Below, piece by piece: positions 58,201 to 64,000 of a stretch of 64,000 bases of DNA; the first letter of the stretch is position 1, and each line of letters begins with the position of its first letter. The stretch comes from Tridacna crocea (Eukaryota; Mollusca; Bivalvia; Cardiida; Cardiidae): the NCBI GenBank assembly GCA_943736015.1, contig OX031058.1, positions 21,601,001 through 21,665,000 of the forward strand. The letters run 5' to 3'. The translations under genes were made by a program, and so were the position numbers. The notes below the pieces were generated by a model. The model ran no database searches. It was given only the letters and a program-made list of their open reading frames with translations, and was not told the DNA's origin.

Positions 58201-61200
58201 GGTCCAGTCCAAGATTTGGTCTTTTGTCGATGAAGCATCTATGGGACACTCACAATGTGACTGCTTCAGGCACCTTTACATTATTACAAATGGAACCAGT
58301 ATTATGCCAGCATATGAAGATATTTTGACATCCACTGGCATAGACTGTATTTTGTTAGTTCATTTTTTGTCTTCATTTTGCTAAAGTACATTCCTAGACA
58401 TTCTTGGTTGCTCAATGAGTCAAAAACAACCAAAAACAGCAGGTTTGTTCAATAAATGCAATATGTAAGGTTTATTTGTCCATTGTACAGAAAATGGTTT
58501 GTTACTTCTATAGTGGCATTTTTCATTTGTTCAACTAAATCGTGATCAACCTGCCTGGACAACGCAGACTGACATGGTTTAACCGTTTACCACACAATGA
58601 CTACATAACGACTTTGAGGAAGAAGCCTTTTGAAAACATTTTGGGAAAAAAGAGAAAATGGTGGTAACCAGCATTTTCTCCCTTTCCTACAAAGTTTTCT
58701 ACCCTATCAAAGAAAAATTGCATCATTTAACCCTTTCCCAAATAAGCCCTGGTTTTTACGTGTCTGCAGTAAAAGTCTTGAAAACACTGTGGGAAAAGAA
58801 GAAATTGCTCGTAACGAGCAATTTCTCCTTTTCCCACAGTGTTTTCTACCCTTTTTGAGAACTTTCTGCCATTTTCTCCAAATCTAAAATTGTCATCTGC
58901 AAACTCTTTCGGTTTGGAAGGGTCTAAAATTTATCATTTGGGAAAGGGTTAAGCCATTCTGAAATTGTTGTTTGCACATGCTTCATTTTGGACAGGTCTA
59001 AAATTTTGCTGTGTGGTAAAGGGTCAATACTTGCAGCAGAAGCATTTAACCCCCTTTTCACAGTGAATGGCTCACTCTGGAGGCAGAGTAGATGACAATT
59101 CCTGTGTAAAAAAAATGTGCAGTTTGATACCAGTAGGGACTAAATAGTCAGATGTTATGTAAAACAAGCGGTTCACCCATTACCAACCCCTTGTTTGAAT
59201 TAACCAAACAAAAAAGGCCTTTGAAAACATTGTGGGAAAACAAGGAAATGCAGGAAAAGGAACATTTTCTACTTTTACTTTTCTATTATTTCAGAGACTG
59301 ATCCTATCATTTGCAGTTCATTCCATTCGACATCTGCAAAGTTCCTTTAACACTTATCCTACCATATAAATCAGGGCTCATTGCTCTCCATTGCTGGAAA
59401 AGATCTGGAAGCTTGTTACTTAACTGGACCACTTTTGATCCTTAGTGAAGGTAAAATACAACATTTTGAAATTGATATTACATAATCCGATATGGACAGA
59501 GAAAAAGATATATAAATCAAGTTACACTGGTTTCAAAATAACTACCTTACGACATGGGTATCACAAATTTTCTCCTATAGTGTTTAAGAATTATCAAAAG
59601 TACAAATAGGCAAAATCATACCCCCATTCCACTAGGCGGCGATCTATGGCGCTCTCACAGGACACTGTAGATCACCATGCAGAGCTCCAAGAACACCAAG
59701 AATGCTAACAGATCTTTAATGGATCTCCGAGATCGCCATCAGTCTACTCCCTTGCACAAAGATCTGTGGCGATCTGTGGCAATCTGTTCAGAACACCGTC
59801 ACATCGCTACTTAATCGCTTAAATCGCTAGCAAAATACAATTTGAACGTAAACATCATAGTTGGGACACTATTGGATTGCTCAAGAGCGCAAACAAAATA
59901 TTCGCCAGTACGTAGGTCATTGCGCCCCTATATGATCCCATAGTCAGAGTTAGATATGCAGTGGCACTCTGTTGAGATCAAGAGGCTATATGATAGTGCT
60001 CCAATATGATCAAATGGCGAGATAATAGCACTCTGATACGATCAAGTGGCGATATGACGGCCCTACGTTACGATAAAGTGGTGATATGATGGCGCTCCGA
60101 TCACAGTCTTGGGGGATTATTTAAATGAGTGTCTGCCTTGGCTATCATCATTTCAGGGCAGTGGTAAAACGCCAAACTATCAATCCTGAGGTCCAAGGTT
60201 CAGTACCCCGCCAAACTAAGACCTTTCTGAGACAAGTCCACAACACCTCACCCACTTTCTGAATTGCTGTGTTGTTCCCGATTATTGCAACTTCAAATTA
60301 TAAAATTCATTTTGTAATACAATATTCCTAAATATCTCTTCTACAAACATTTCCCTTTCAGATCATGCCAAACTTTACAGTTTCTTCCATTATTTAAGCA
60401 AAAATTGAACCAAAAATCCTTAGATAGTCATTCTGCAAATTGCCAATTTTCTCAACTTGTTTTCTAATTTTTCTCAACCTTGGTTAACAGTGTTCTTTGT
60501 TTGCACAACTAACCCAATTGGAACTTACTTTATGAATGAAGCATTGGTGGTTAAATGAGAAAACAAGGTAAAAATTTGCGGGATATTCTTACCATGGATA
60601 GAGTCTGCGGTCCGCTGTGGAAAGGAGATAGATCAAGGGAGAACAGTCCGCAAATGGCAGGATAAGAGTTAATTTGGGCAAATCTAAAATTACACTGTTT
60701 CAAATGTGGCTATCTAATACATAAACTCACAATTTGGAATATTAATTCCTGCTGGAATTCCAGACCCAGCAAAAGTGAGGACATCCAGGGATGTGAAATC
60801 TGGTCTCAGAAACTTGTCCTTCTCAAAGGCAAGTGGCCAGGGTAGCAAAGCCAAGAGGTGTTCAGCATTCTCAACCAATTTGTTGAATTTAGCACTCATC
60901 TCCTTATTTACAACTGCAGCAAAACCTTAAAATAACAATAAATTTGAACTACATCTATGCAACAACTGACCAGAAACATTTGTGCAGATGGTCTCGAGCT
61001 TTAGAAAACAACTTTGGAGAAGAAGCATCTAAATCTGACAAGCATGCTATCCTTTCACAAAAGTTTTCCATACTGTTAAAATTCATGCTAAATAAGTGAA
61101 ATGAAAACTTCCAAAAGCAAATTCAACAAACCCAAATTCTGGCATTTCAAAGGGTTTACTTGGTGAAAGAAGGACTGTAGATCAAAGATCAAACTGTATT

Positions 61201-62941
61201 TTCTCTGCATTACACTTTCCACAAAAGGTCCTTGAGGCATGCTTAGCAGCCAACAGTTTGACTCCTTCTTCAAAACTATTTCAGTTTTATGGTTCTTCTC
61301 ATAGCTTCTTTTATCCATTCAAATCTGATATTTTGCTCATGTTTGCAAACAGGCTCATTTCTTGACTTATGACAAGTTTGTCATTTAAGATACATTCAGT
61401 AACATTAACACAATTAAGTAACTTATAAATTCTGAGCTGACAAAATATTTCAATCTTGACTTGGTAAAATATGGCTATTAACTGAATTAACTCTTTTTCA
61501 TGCAACCTTGAGTTTATATGACACTGATAAGTTAGTCTTTTAAAAAAATATAGAAAAAGGAAATGATGGTAACCAGAATTTTCTCCTTTTTCCACAGTGT
61601 TTATTGTGCAATCAAAAACAAATTACAACATTAACCAGCCTCTATTTTGTCGTCTGCAGACAATATCAATTTAGTCAAGTTTGAAAATTCATCATTTGGT
61701 TAAGGGTTAAGCAGTTTAGTTGACCACTACATTGGACAACTTTCTTTCAAGCCATTTGCTTTTTTCTCATACTGCTTTCTTATACTGGAACATTTTTGTC
61801 ACAATGTCCAGCAGAAAGAGATCAATGAATCCTGTAATGGTGACAATCATCAATCCTGAGACAGAATTTGGCCAAGCTTGGGAGTACAGTCAGAGACTCC
61901 TGGGTTTCAGTTCTCTAAACTGCTAGTAACCATAATTTGCTCTGAATTTAATTTGTAGTCTCAAAATGTTTTCAGATTGGTTGAATATGAAATTTTGTTG
62001 TTCGGTAAAGAAGTGAACAGAATATGTAGAATGAAAATACCCTCAAACTCCCCCCTAACTCCATATGGATCTCTATAGGACTCTATAAAACCAATATATC
62101 TGAAAAATATAACCATAATAAAGTTGATGAATTTTAGACTTGTTTAAATGAATAGCATTCCAGGCAAGAAATTAAACATAGTATTTTTCTTTGAAAGGGG
62201 AAGAAAACATTGTGGGTGAAGTAGAAAATACAGGCAACTGATATCAACAGGTTTTCTCACAATCTTTTCCATAACTTTCCTCATTAGAGTCATTGCTACA
62301 AGATTGTTTGAAAAAAAGGTAAAGAGTCTATTGTGTAATAAATTCTTAACCTTTCATGTGCTGAATTAAAACAAGAGACATTTTTAAATAGGAAAAACAT
62401 CTGAACTATTGCTGTACCAAGGTTTTTTCGGCCACAATATGTAACAAAATAGTGGACAGTGTAGATTTAAGATCAGACTGCACGTTCTATGCAGTCTGAT
62501 CTTAATCTACACTGTCCACAATAAACAAGTTAAGTCAGTTCCTTTAAGGGTTTACATGAGGAACATTTTTATATATAAAGATTTGATGAACAGAGATTTT
62601 GGTTCCAAAAGCAGTAAAACTTCTACAGGATCATGAAATTTCTAATTAAAAATGCCCAAGTACTTAATTCCTGTTCTCCTTCCCTCTTGTCACCTATCCT
62701 CCCTCCTTGCCTTGCTTGCATGCCTTATTGTATCAGCAATTGAAGTGAACGCTTACTTATGTGGCTTTTCTATCAAGGAAGTGTCAGTTATGCTGCAATA
62801 TCATACATACGTTTCCACAACTGGCCCCTTATTTTTGATCCAGTAACGAGAACCTTCCTTGTGAGCAGGCAGGGAACCAGACGAGAAACTTTTTATATAT
62901 TCCTCCAACATTTTAACTTCGTTGTCATTTGCTGCATATTC
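46064..62941 (-). CDS. DPP3: Dipeptidyl peptidase III, 3' part of gene (11 exons, C-terminal 459 residues)
   Basis: Zinc metallopeptidase (family M49) of the cytosol that releases dipeptides from the N-termini of short peptides. Exons, in coding order on the minus strand: 62941-62811, 62099-62041, 60925-60731, 57987-57881, 56676-56584, 53139-53077, 51713-51589, 49640-49503, 47805-47643, 47068-46903, 46203-46064. They total 1,380 nt in one open frame (459 codons plus TAG) with GT/AG at each junction. Seen: [14 protein letters not shown], zinc motif HELLGH (window residues 182-187), second zinc motif EECRAE (239-244), [35 protein letters not shown] and [13 protein letters not shown]. All match the M49 family closely. 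About 270 N-terminal residues are missing because upstream exons lie beyond the right edge. AATAAA on this strand occurs at 46013-46008 and 45905-45900, 51 and 159 nt after the stop. The gene looks functional: no frameshift and no lost catalytic residue. Confidence 0.97.
46433..46661 (-). mobile_element. Palindromic TTAA MITE in the last DPP3 intron
   Basis: TTAACTCATTACCAAACGAC start, GGTAATGGGTTAA end; palindrome nearly perfect. Same strand as the gene. Confidence 0.92.
46903..47068 (-). CDS. DPP3: DPP3 exon j
   Basis: 166 nt; [20 protein letters not shown], then [18 protein letters not shown]. The RK-x-x-RK basic segment aligns with the substrate-contacting Arg region of vertebrate DPP3. 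Acceptor TTCCAG, donor GTATTT. Confidence 0.95.
47390..47616 (-). mobile_element. Decayed palindromic MITE in a DPP3 intron
   Basis: CTCTTTACCAAACGACAAAA start and ATAAGTTAA end; it finishes 26 bp beyond the donor of DPP3 exon i (47643). Confidence 0.7.
47643..47805 (-). CDS. DPP3: DPP3 exon i
   Basis: 163 nt; [19 protein letters not shown], then [19 protein letters not shown]. Acceptor TATCAG, donor GTATGG. Confidence 0.96.
48432..49329 (+). mobile_element. Tandem-repeat element with GCTCACCTGA / (T)AAGGTGAGTT ends, in a DPP3 intron
   Basis: Starts AACAAGAGGACCAAGG...GCTCACCTGA (48460-48469) and ends TGCTAAGGTGAGTTAAAA (49312-49329), inverted with respect to each other. Between them are three or four units of about 160 bp with AAAATCTGACCAGC and GTGCAAGTAGCC. 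Confidence 0.75.
49503..49640 (-). CDS. DPP3: DPP3 exon h
   Basis: 138 nt; [20 protein letters not shown], then [16 protein letters not shown]. Acceptor TTATAG, donor GTAAAT. Confidence 0.96.
50271..50350 (+). repeat. Short tandem duplication in a DPP3 intron
   Basis: ATAATTTCTCTTTTATAATC followed by TATATATCAGT appears twice in direct succession. Confidence 0.8.
50565..50831. mobile_element. Double-hairpin TIR element, copy 2
   Basis: Same structure as 31785-32052: GCTTGCAACACGTGAAAAGG left end, CGCGTGTTGCAGGCC right end, two GCGCAGGCT palindromes. In a DPP3 intron. Confidence 0.8.
50838..50898 (+). mobile_element. Right-end fragment of a MITE
   Basis: CCTGCATATGCTTTCAATTT to AGACTTAA; the left part is missing. 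Confidence 0.6.
50895..51122 (-). mobile_element. Palindromic TTAA MITE
   Basis: TTAACTCATTACCAACTACA start, GGTAATGGGTTAA end; shares each TTAA with a neighbouring MITE piece. Confidence 0.88.
51119..51345 (+). mobile_element. Decayed MITE chained to the previous one
   Basis: TTAACTCTTTACCTAAATTATC start; palindrome degraded (AAGGAGAAAGGATCAAATGC). Confidence 0.55.
51589..51713 (-). CDS. DPP3: DPP3 exon g, second zinc motif EECRAE
   Basis: 125 nt; [19 protein letters not shown] then [16 protein letters not shown]. The second Glu of EECRAE is the third zinc ligand. Acceptor TTTCAG, donor GTAAGA. Confidence 0.97.
51776..51979 (+). mobile_element. tRNA-derived SINE, full length, in a DPP3 intron
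   Basis: tRNA-like head with GGCTGTGAGGTACAGCGTCG and B-box-like GAGTTCTATACC; body ends with CTTGTTTCTCAATCGATG, TAAAATAAGTAAGTTCAAAC. Opposite in strand to DPP3. Its tail matches the fragment in the Polinton derivative. Confidence 0.75.
52000..52944 (+). mobile_element. About 161-bp tandem-repeat element ending GCTCAGGTGAGCTAAAA
   Basis: CAAGGGCAAATAACTCCAG recurs at 52111, 52274, 52433, 52595 and 52756 (spacing 159-163). A GACGACAGACGGACAGATGG tail is followed by the end GCTCAGGTGAGCTAAAA (52928-52944). In a DPP3 intron. Confidence 0.85.
53077..53139 (-). CDS. DPP3: DPP3 exon f
   Basis: 63 nt, 21 codons; [20 protein letters not shown], aligning with the DEKGAFNFD region of vertebrate DPP3. 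Acceptor CACAG, donor GTAGGA. Confidence 0.93.
53289..53531 (-). mobile_element. Palindromic MITE in a DPP3 intron
   Basis: CTCTTTACAAAAAACC start, AAAAAGGATTAA end; palindrome CTGTTGGAAAAGG...CGTTTCCCACAAT with mismatches. It begins about 150 bp upstream of DPP3 exon f. Confidence 0.7.
54032..54260 (-). mobile_element. Palindromic TTAA MITE
   Basis: TTAACCCATTACTAAACAAC start, GGTAATGGGTTAA end; palindrome with a few differences. Confidence 0.9.
54533..55796 (+). mobile_element. 156-bp tandem-repeat element with ATACGCCCGTC inverted ends
   Basis: AAAATTCAAG recurs at 54605, 54761, 54917, 55073, 55230, 55386 (as AAAATTTAAG) and 55542, i.e. seven units of 156-157 bp with little divergence. 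Left end AACAAGAG...ATACGCCCGTC (54558-54568), right end GACGGGCGTATAAAAAG (55778 on), a short inverted pair. A GCCCGCCCGCCC-rich tail lies at 55711-55745. Inside the DPP3 intron between exons e and f. Confidence 0.9.
55806..56033 (-). mobile_element. Palindromic TTAA MITE, CCTTTCCCA-ended subfamily
   Basis: TTAACCCTTTCCCAAATGAC start and GGGAAAGGGTTAA end; shares the right TTAA with the next copy. Confidence 0.9.
56030..56228 (+). mobile_element. TTAA MITE lacking the left palindrome arm
   Basis: Normal until AGAAAGAAGCCTTTTGG, then directly TAACCAGCATTTTCTCC: about 30 bp of the left arm is missing. TTAA at both ends. Confidence 0.85.
56298..56505 (-). mobile_element. TTAA MITE lacking part of one palindrome arm
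   Basis: Normal to GCTGGTTACCAGCAT, then directly ATTCTAAAGGC: most of the second arm is missing. TTAA at both ends. It finishes 78 bp downstream of the DPP3 exon e donor. Confidence 0.85.
56584..56676 (-). CDS. DPP3: DPP3 exon e, zinc-binding HELLGH
   Basis: 93 nt, 31 codons; carries [15 protein letters not shown] with the two zinc-ligand His and the catalytic Glu. HELLGH, with one extra residue compared with HExxH, is the hallmark of M49. Acceptor TTACAG, donor GTAAAG. Confidence 0.97.
56815..56886 (+). mobile_element. Right-end fragment of a MITE
   Basis: GGACAAGTCCAAATTCTTTTG to AAGAGTTAAC, directly followed by the start of a tandem-repeat element (AACAAGAAGG). Confidence 0.55.
56885..57476 (+). 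mobile_element. 145-bp-unit repeat element, 3' truncated
   Basis: Opens AACAAGAAGGCCATGATG...ATCGCTCACCTGAGTCTATT as at 37831, carries about four units, then stops abruptly at half a MITE (57477). Confidence 0.8.
57477..57620 (+). mobile_element. Right half of a MITE fused to a truncated tandem-repeat element
   Basis: Begins at ACCAGCATTTTCTAC in the palindrome centre and runs to GGTAATGAGTTAA. The left half is absent; it abuts ATATACAAGGA of the preceding element. Confidence 0.75.
57881..57987 (-). CDS. DPP3: DPP3 exon d
   Basis: 107 nt; [17 protein letters not shown] followed by [10 protein letters not shown]. Acceptor CAACAG, donor GTAAGT. Confidence 0.94.
58045..58225 (+). mobile_element. 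Decayed palindromic MITE
   Basis: TTGAAAACATTTTGGGAAAG then AAAATGCTTTTCCACAAT: the palindrome centre and part of one arm are deleted. Right arm CTGCAAATGCTTCCAATT. Confidence 0.6.
58579..59027 (+). mobile_element. Outer MITE split by a nested MITE
   Basis: Left part 58579-58730 (TTAACCGTTTACCACACAAT), right part from 58949 (TTAAGCCATTCTGAAATTGT) to GGTAAAGGGTCAA. The join matches the uninterrupted copy at 43995-44216. Confidence 0.82.
58727..58952 (+). mobile_element. Nested MITE of the changed-centre subfamily
   Basis: TTAA at both ends; palindrome centre GCTCGTAACGAGC, as in 43633-43857. Palindrome nearly perfect. Confidence 0.9.
59175..59380 (+). mobile_element. Decayed MITE
   Basis: CACCCATTACCAACCCCTTG start, TTTGAAAACATTGTGGGAAA kept; second arm lost. 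Confidence 0.55.
59976..60103 (+). repeat. 32-bp minisatellite, 4 units
   Basis: Four successive 32-bp units start GATCAAGAGG, GATCAAATGG, GATCAAGTGG and GATAAAGTGG; a weaker unit precedes them. In a DPP3 intron. Confidence 0.8.
60140..60330 (+). mobile_element. Possible tRNA-derived SINE
   Basis: CAGGGCAGTGGTAAAACGCC then AAGGTTCAGTACCCCGCC has the A-box/B-box layout; the body has no match elsewhere in the window. Confidence 0.4.
60731..60925 (-). CDS. DPP3: DPP3 exon c
   Basis: 195 nt; encodes [20 protein letters not shown] and the highly conserved [20 protein letters not shown]. Acceptor TTTAAG (no pyrimidine-C before AG, but forced by frame), donor GTGAGT. Confidence 0.96.
61487..61709 (+). 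mobile_element. Decayed TTAA MITE in a DPP3 intron
   Basis: TTAACTCTTTTTCATGCAAC start and TTGGTTAAGGGTTAA end; the right half of the palindrome is kept better than the left. Confidence 0.65.
62041..62099 (-). CDS. DPP3: DPP3 exon b
   Basis: 59 nt; [19 protein letters not shown]. Acceptor TTTCAG, donor GTATTT. It joins exon a in phase 2 and exon c in phase 1. Confidence 0.95.
62130..62330 (-). mobile_element. Decayed MITE in a DPP3 intron
   Basis: GAAGAAAACATTGTGGGTGA and neighbouring arm remnants (TTTAGACTTGTTTAAATGAA); it starts about 30 bp upstream of DPP3 exon b. Confidence 0.5.
62452..62519. repeat. GATCAGACT palindromic repeat, copy 3 (68-bp near-perfect palindrome)
   Basis: GTGGACAGTGTAGATT pairs with AATCTACACTGTCCAC, and AAGATCAGACTGCA with TGCAGTCTGATCTT; one extra base on the left. 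In a DPP3 intron. Confidence 0.8.
62811..62941 (-). CDS. DPP3: DPP3 exon a (first visible)
   Basis: Window residues 1-43 plus two bases; EYAAND..., [18 protein letters not shown]. Acceptor ACAG, donor GTATGT. Coding starts in phase 0, so at least one more exon exists to the right. Confidence 0.94.
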
Positions 62942-63060
62942 CTGTAATTCATTTGGTAAATATACTTGATACTGCTACATAAATAAATACCAACACTTTA
63001 GGTCAGGTGATTTCAAGCAGTGAATTGTTTTTTGTTCTTTTTTGTTCAGATTTTATGCTT

Positions 63061-63243
63061 AGCCCTTCACCAAACAATCTTGTGTTTTCAGGGCCTTGAA
63101 GCAAAAAGCTTTTGAAAACAATATTGGACAAAGTTTTCTGCACTGTGAGAGTGCTCAAGCTCATTTGTACCGAATTCAAATATGTGGTCTCCTGTTGCTT
63201 TCAAGTCCAAAGAGTTCAACAGTGTCATTTGGGAAAGTGTTAA
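63061..63243 (+). mobile_element. MITE lacking most of the palindrome
   Basis: CCCTTCACCAAACAATCTTG start, CATTTGGGAAAGTGTTAA end; AAACAATATTGGACAAAG is all that remains of the core. Confidence 0.55.
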
Positions 63244-63539
63244 GTCCAAAATTGAAAAAGAGGAGCAAAATTCTATAAATTCTTCAAATAAAGTATCAAA
63301 GAAAGATCTATGAACTTTTTCCTTCATAAACTCATACAGTACTGTATGCAAACGTCTTACTCATAAAAAAAAAGCAAAAATTTAAAAAAAAAGAATAAGA
63401 GGTCAAAAAGGGGGTCATCATTTTTCAACTTCTGTTGTATTCTTCTTATAGATTGTCAACGCAAAACAAGGTCTGGCCATGTCCTGTCAAATCTTTCAAT
63501 TTAAAAGCAATAATTTATTGCACAACAAAAATTCAGTGT

Positions 63540-63690
63540 AGCTCAAATGATTTCTTTTGCTGAAGACGTAGACAGCATAGTGGACAAAAATAGTGAATGC
63601 CAGCATTTTTCCTTTTCCCAATGTATTCAAAGGCCTTGTCTGTTAGGATGTTAAATCTCCTGATTGTGCAGTAAAGGGTTAAAGCATTAT
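63540..63690 (-). mobile_element. Decayed MITE
   Basis: GAATGCCAGCATTTTTCC and CAGTAAAGGGTTAAAGC are left of the core and end. Confidence 0.5.
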
Positions 63691-63818
63691 TGCGGTAAAG
63701 GGTTAAACCATAATTGTAAACCATTTGCTCCTTTTTCCTCAACGTTTCAGGCTGTCAATTGCCATGAACATAAAACATCTTTTTTGTGAGTATATGAGTC
63801 AATTCAATCTAATGCGCT

Positions 63819-64000
63819 TTAACCCTTTACCAAACAATCCCTGGTTTTTACGGCCCTGAGAATGAAGCCTTTTGAAAACATTGTGGGAAAAGGAGAAAAT
63901 GCTGGTAACCAGCATTTTCTCCTTTTCCCACAATGTTTTCTACCCTGCTCGAAACAAATTTCAGTTTTTGAATTAACTTTATTTTGTAGTCTGCGAGCGC
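63819..64000 (+). mobile_element. Palindromic TTAA MITE cut by the window edge
   Basis: TTAACCCTTTACCAAACAATC start; perfect palindrome around GCTGGTAACCAGC; the right end lies beyond the window. Confidence 0.9.

Noticed and set aside
63088-63351. Minus-strand open frame (MHTVLYEFMKEKVHRSF...) as the next upstream DPP3 exon
   Set aside because: The sequence does not match the DPP3 segment expected before EYAAND, and its C-terminal part is MITE right-arm sequence.

Overview
The window is animal nuclear DNA: AT-rich, with intron-split genes and dense interspersed repeats. The repeats look like those of bivalve molluscs: elements ending in GCTCAGGTGAGCTAAAA, tRNA-derived SINEs, and a double-hairpin element built on GCCTGCGCAG. 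I favour a heterodont bivalve, Dreissena-like, but the species is not proven here.

Two real protein-coding genes are visible, and both were assembled exon by exon with consistent splice sites and reading frame. (1) Plus strand, 22686-32345: a complete six-exon cytosolic sulfotransferase (SULT) of 303 residues with the PAPS-binding loop, catalytic His, 3'-phosphate-binding motif and C-terminal dimerisation motif. An in-frame upstream exon at 21462-21510 could add 20 residues. (2) Minus strand, 62941-46064: the last eleven exons (459 residues) of dipeptidyl peptidase III (DPP3), including both zinc motifs HELLGH and EECRAE. Its 5' exons lie beyond the right edge. The genes face each other (convergent), and the roughly 13.7 kb between them (32.3-46.1 kb) is repeats. 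I see no functional link between them.

Layout: 1-6.2 kb, degenerate tandem repeats with MITE insertions and a 720-bp TIR element. 6.2-14.6 kb, SINEs, a 102-bp satellite, MITEs and long stretches where I recognise nothing. 14.6-21 kb, a stack of DNA transposons (hAT-like, pogo/Tigger-like, MITEs) and a 350-bp inverted duplication. 21.4-32.4 kb, the sulfotransferase. 32.5-33.6 kb, a 1,076-bp deletion derivative of a Polinton/Maverick with intact ends, 6-bp target duplication, an integrase remnant and a SINE fragment inside. 34-45 kb, MITEs and long tandem-repeat elements. 46-63 kb, DPP3, whose introns are full of MITEs and two tandem-repeat elements. 63-64 kb, more MITEs.

The dominant feature is one family of about 220-230 bp MITEs, with about 45 recognisable copies. 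It is bounded by TTAA (piggyBac-like) and carries a near-perfect 65-bp palindrome. Copies are nested in each other at TTAA, chained through shared TTAA sites, and include a subfamily in which both sides of the palindrome centre changed together. All alignments were made by eye; exon coordinates are exact where GT/AG and phase agree, and repeat boundaries are approximate unless a target duplication is given.
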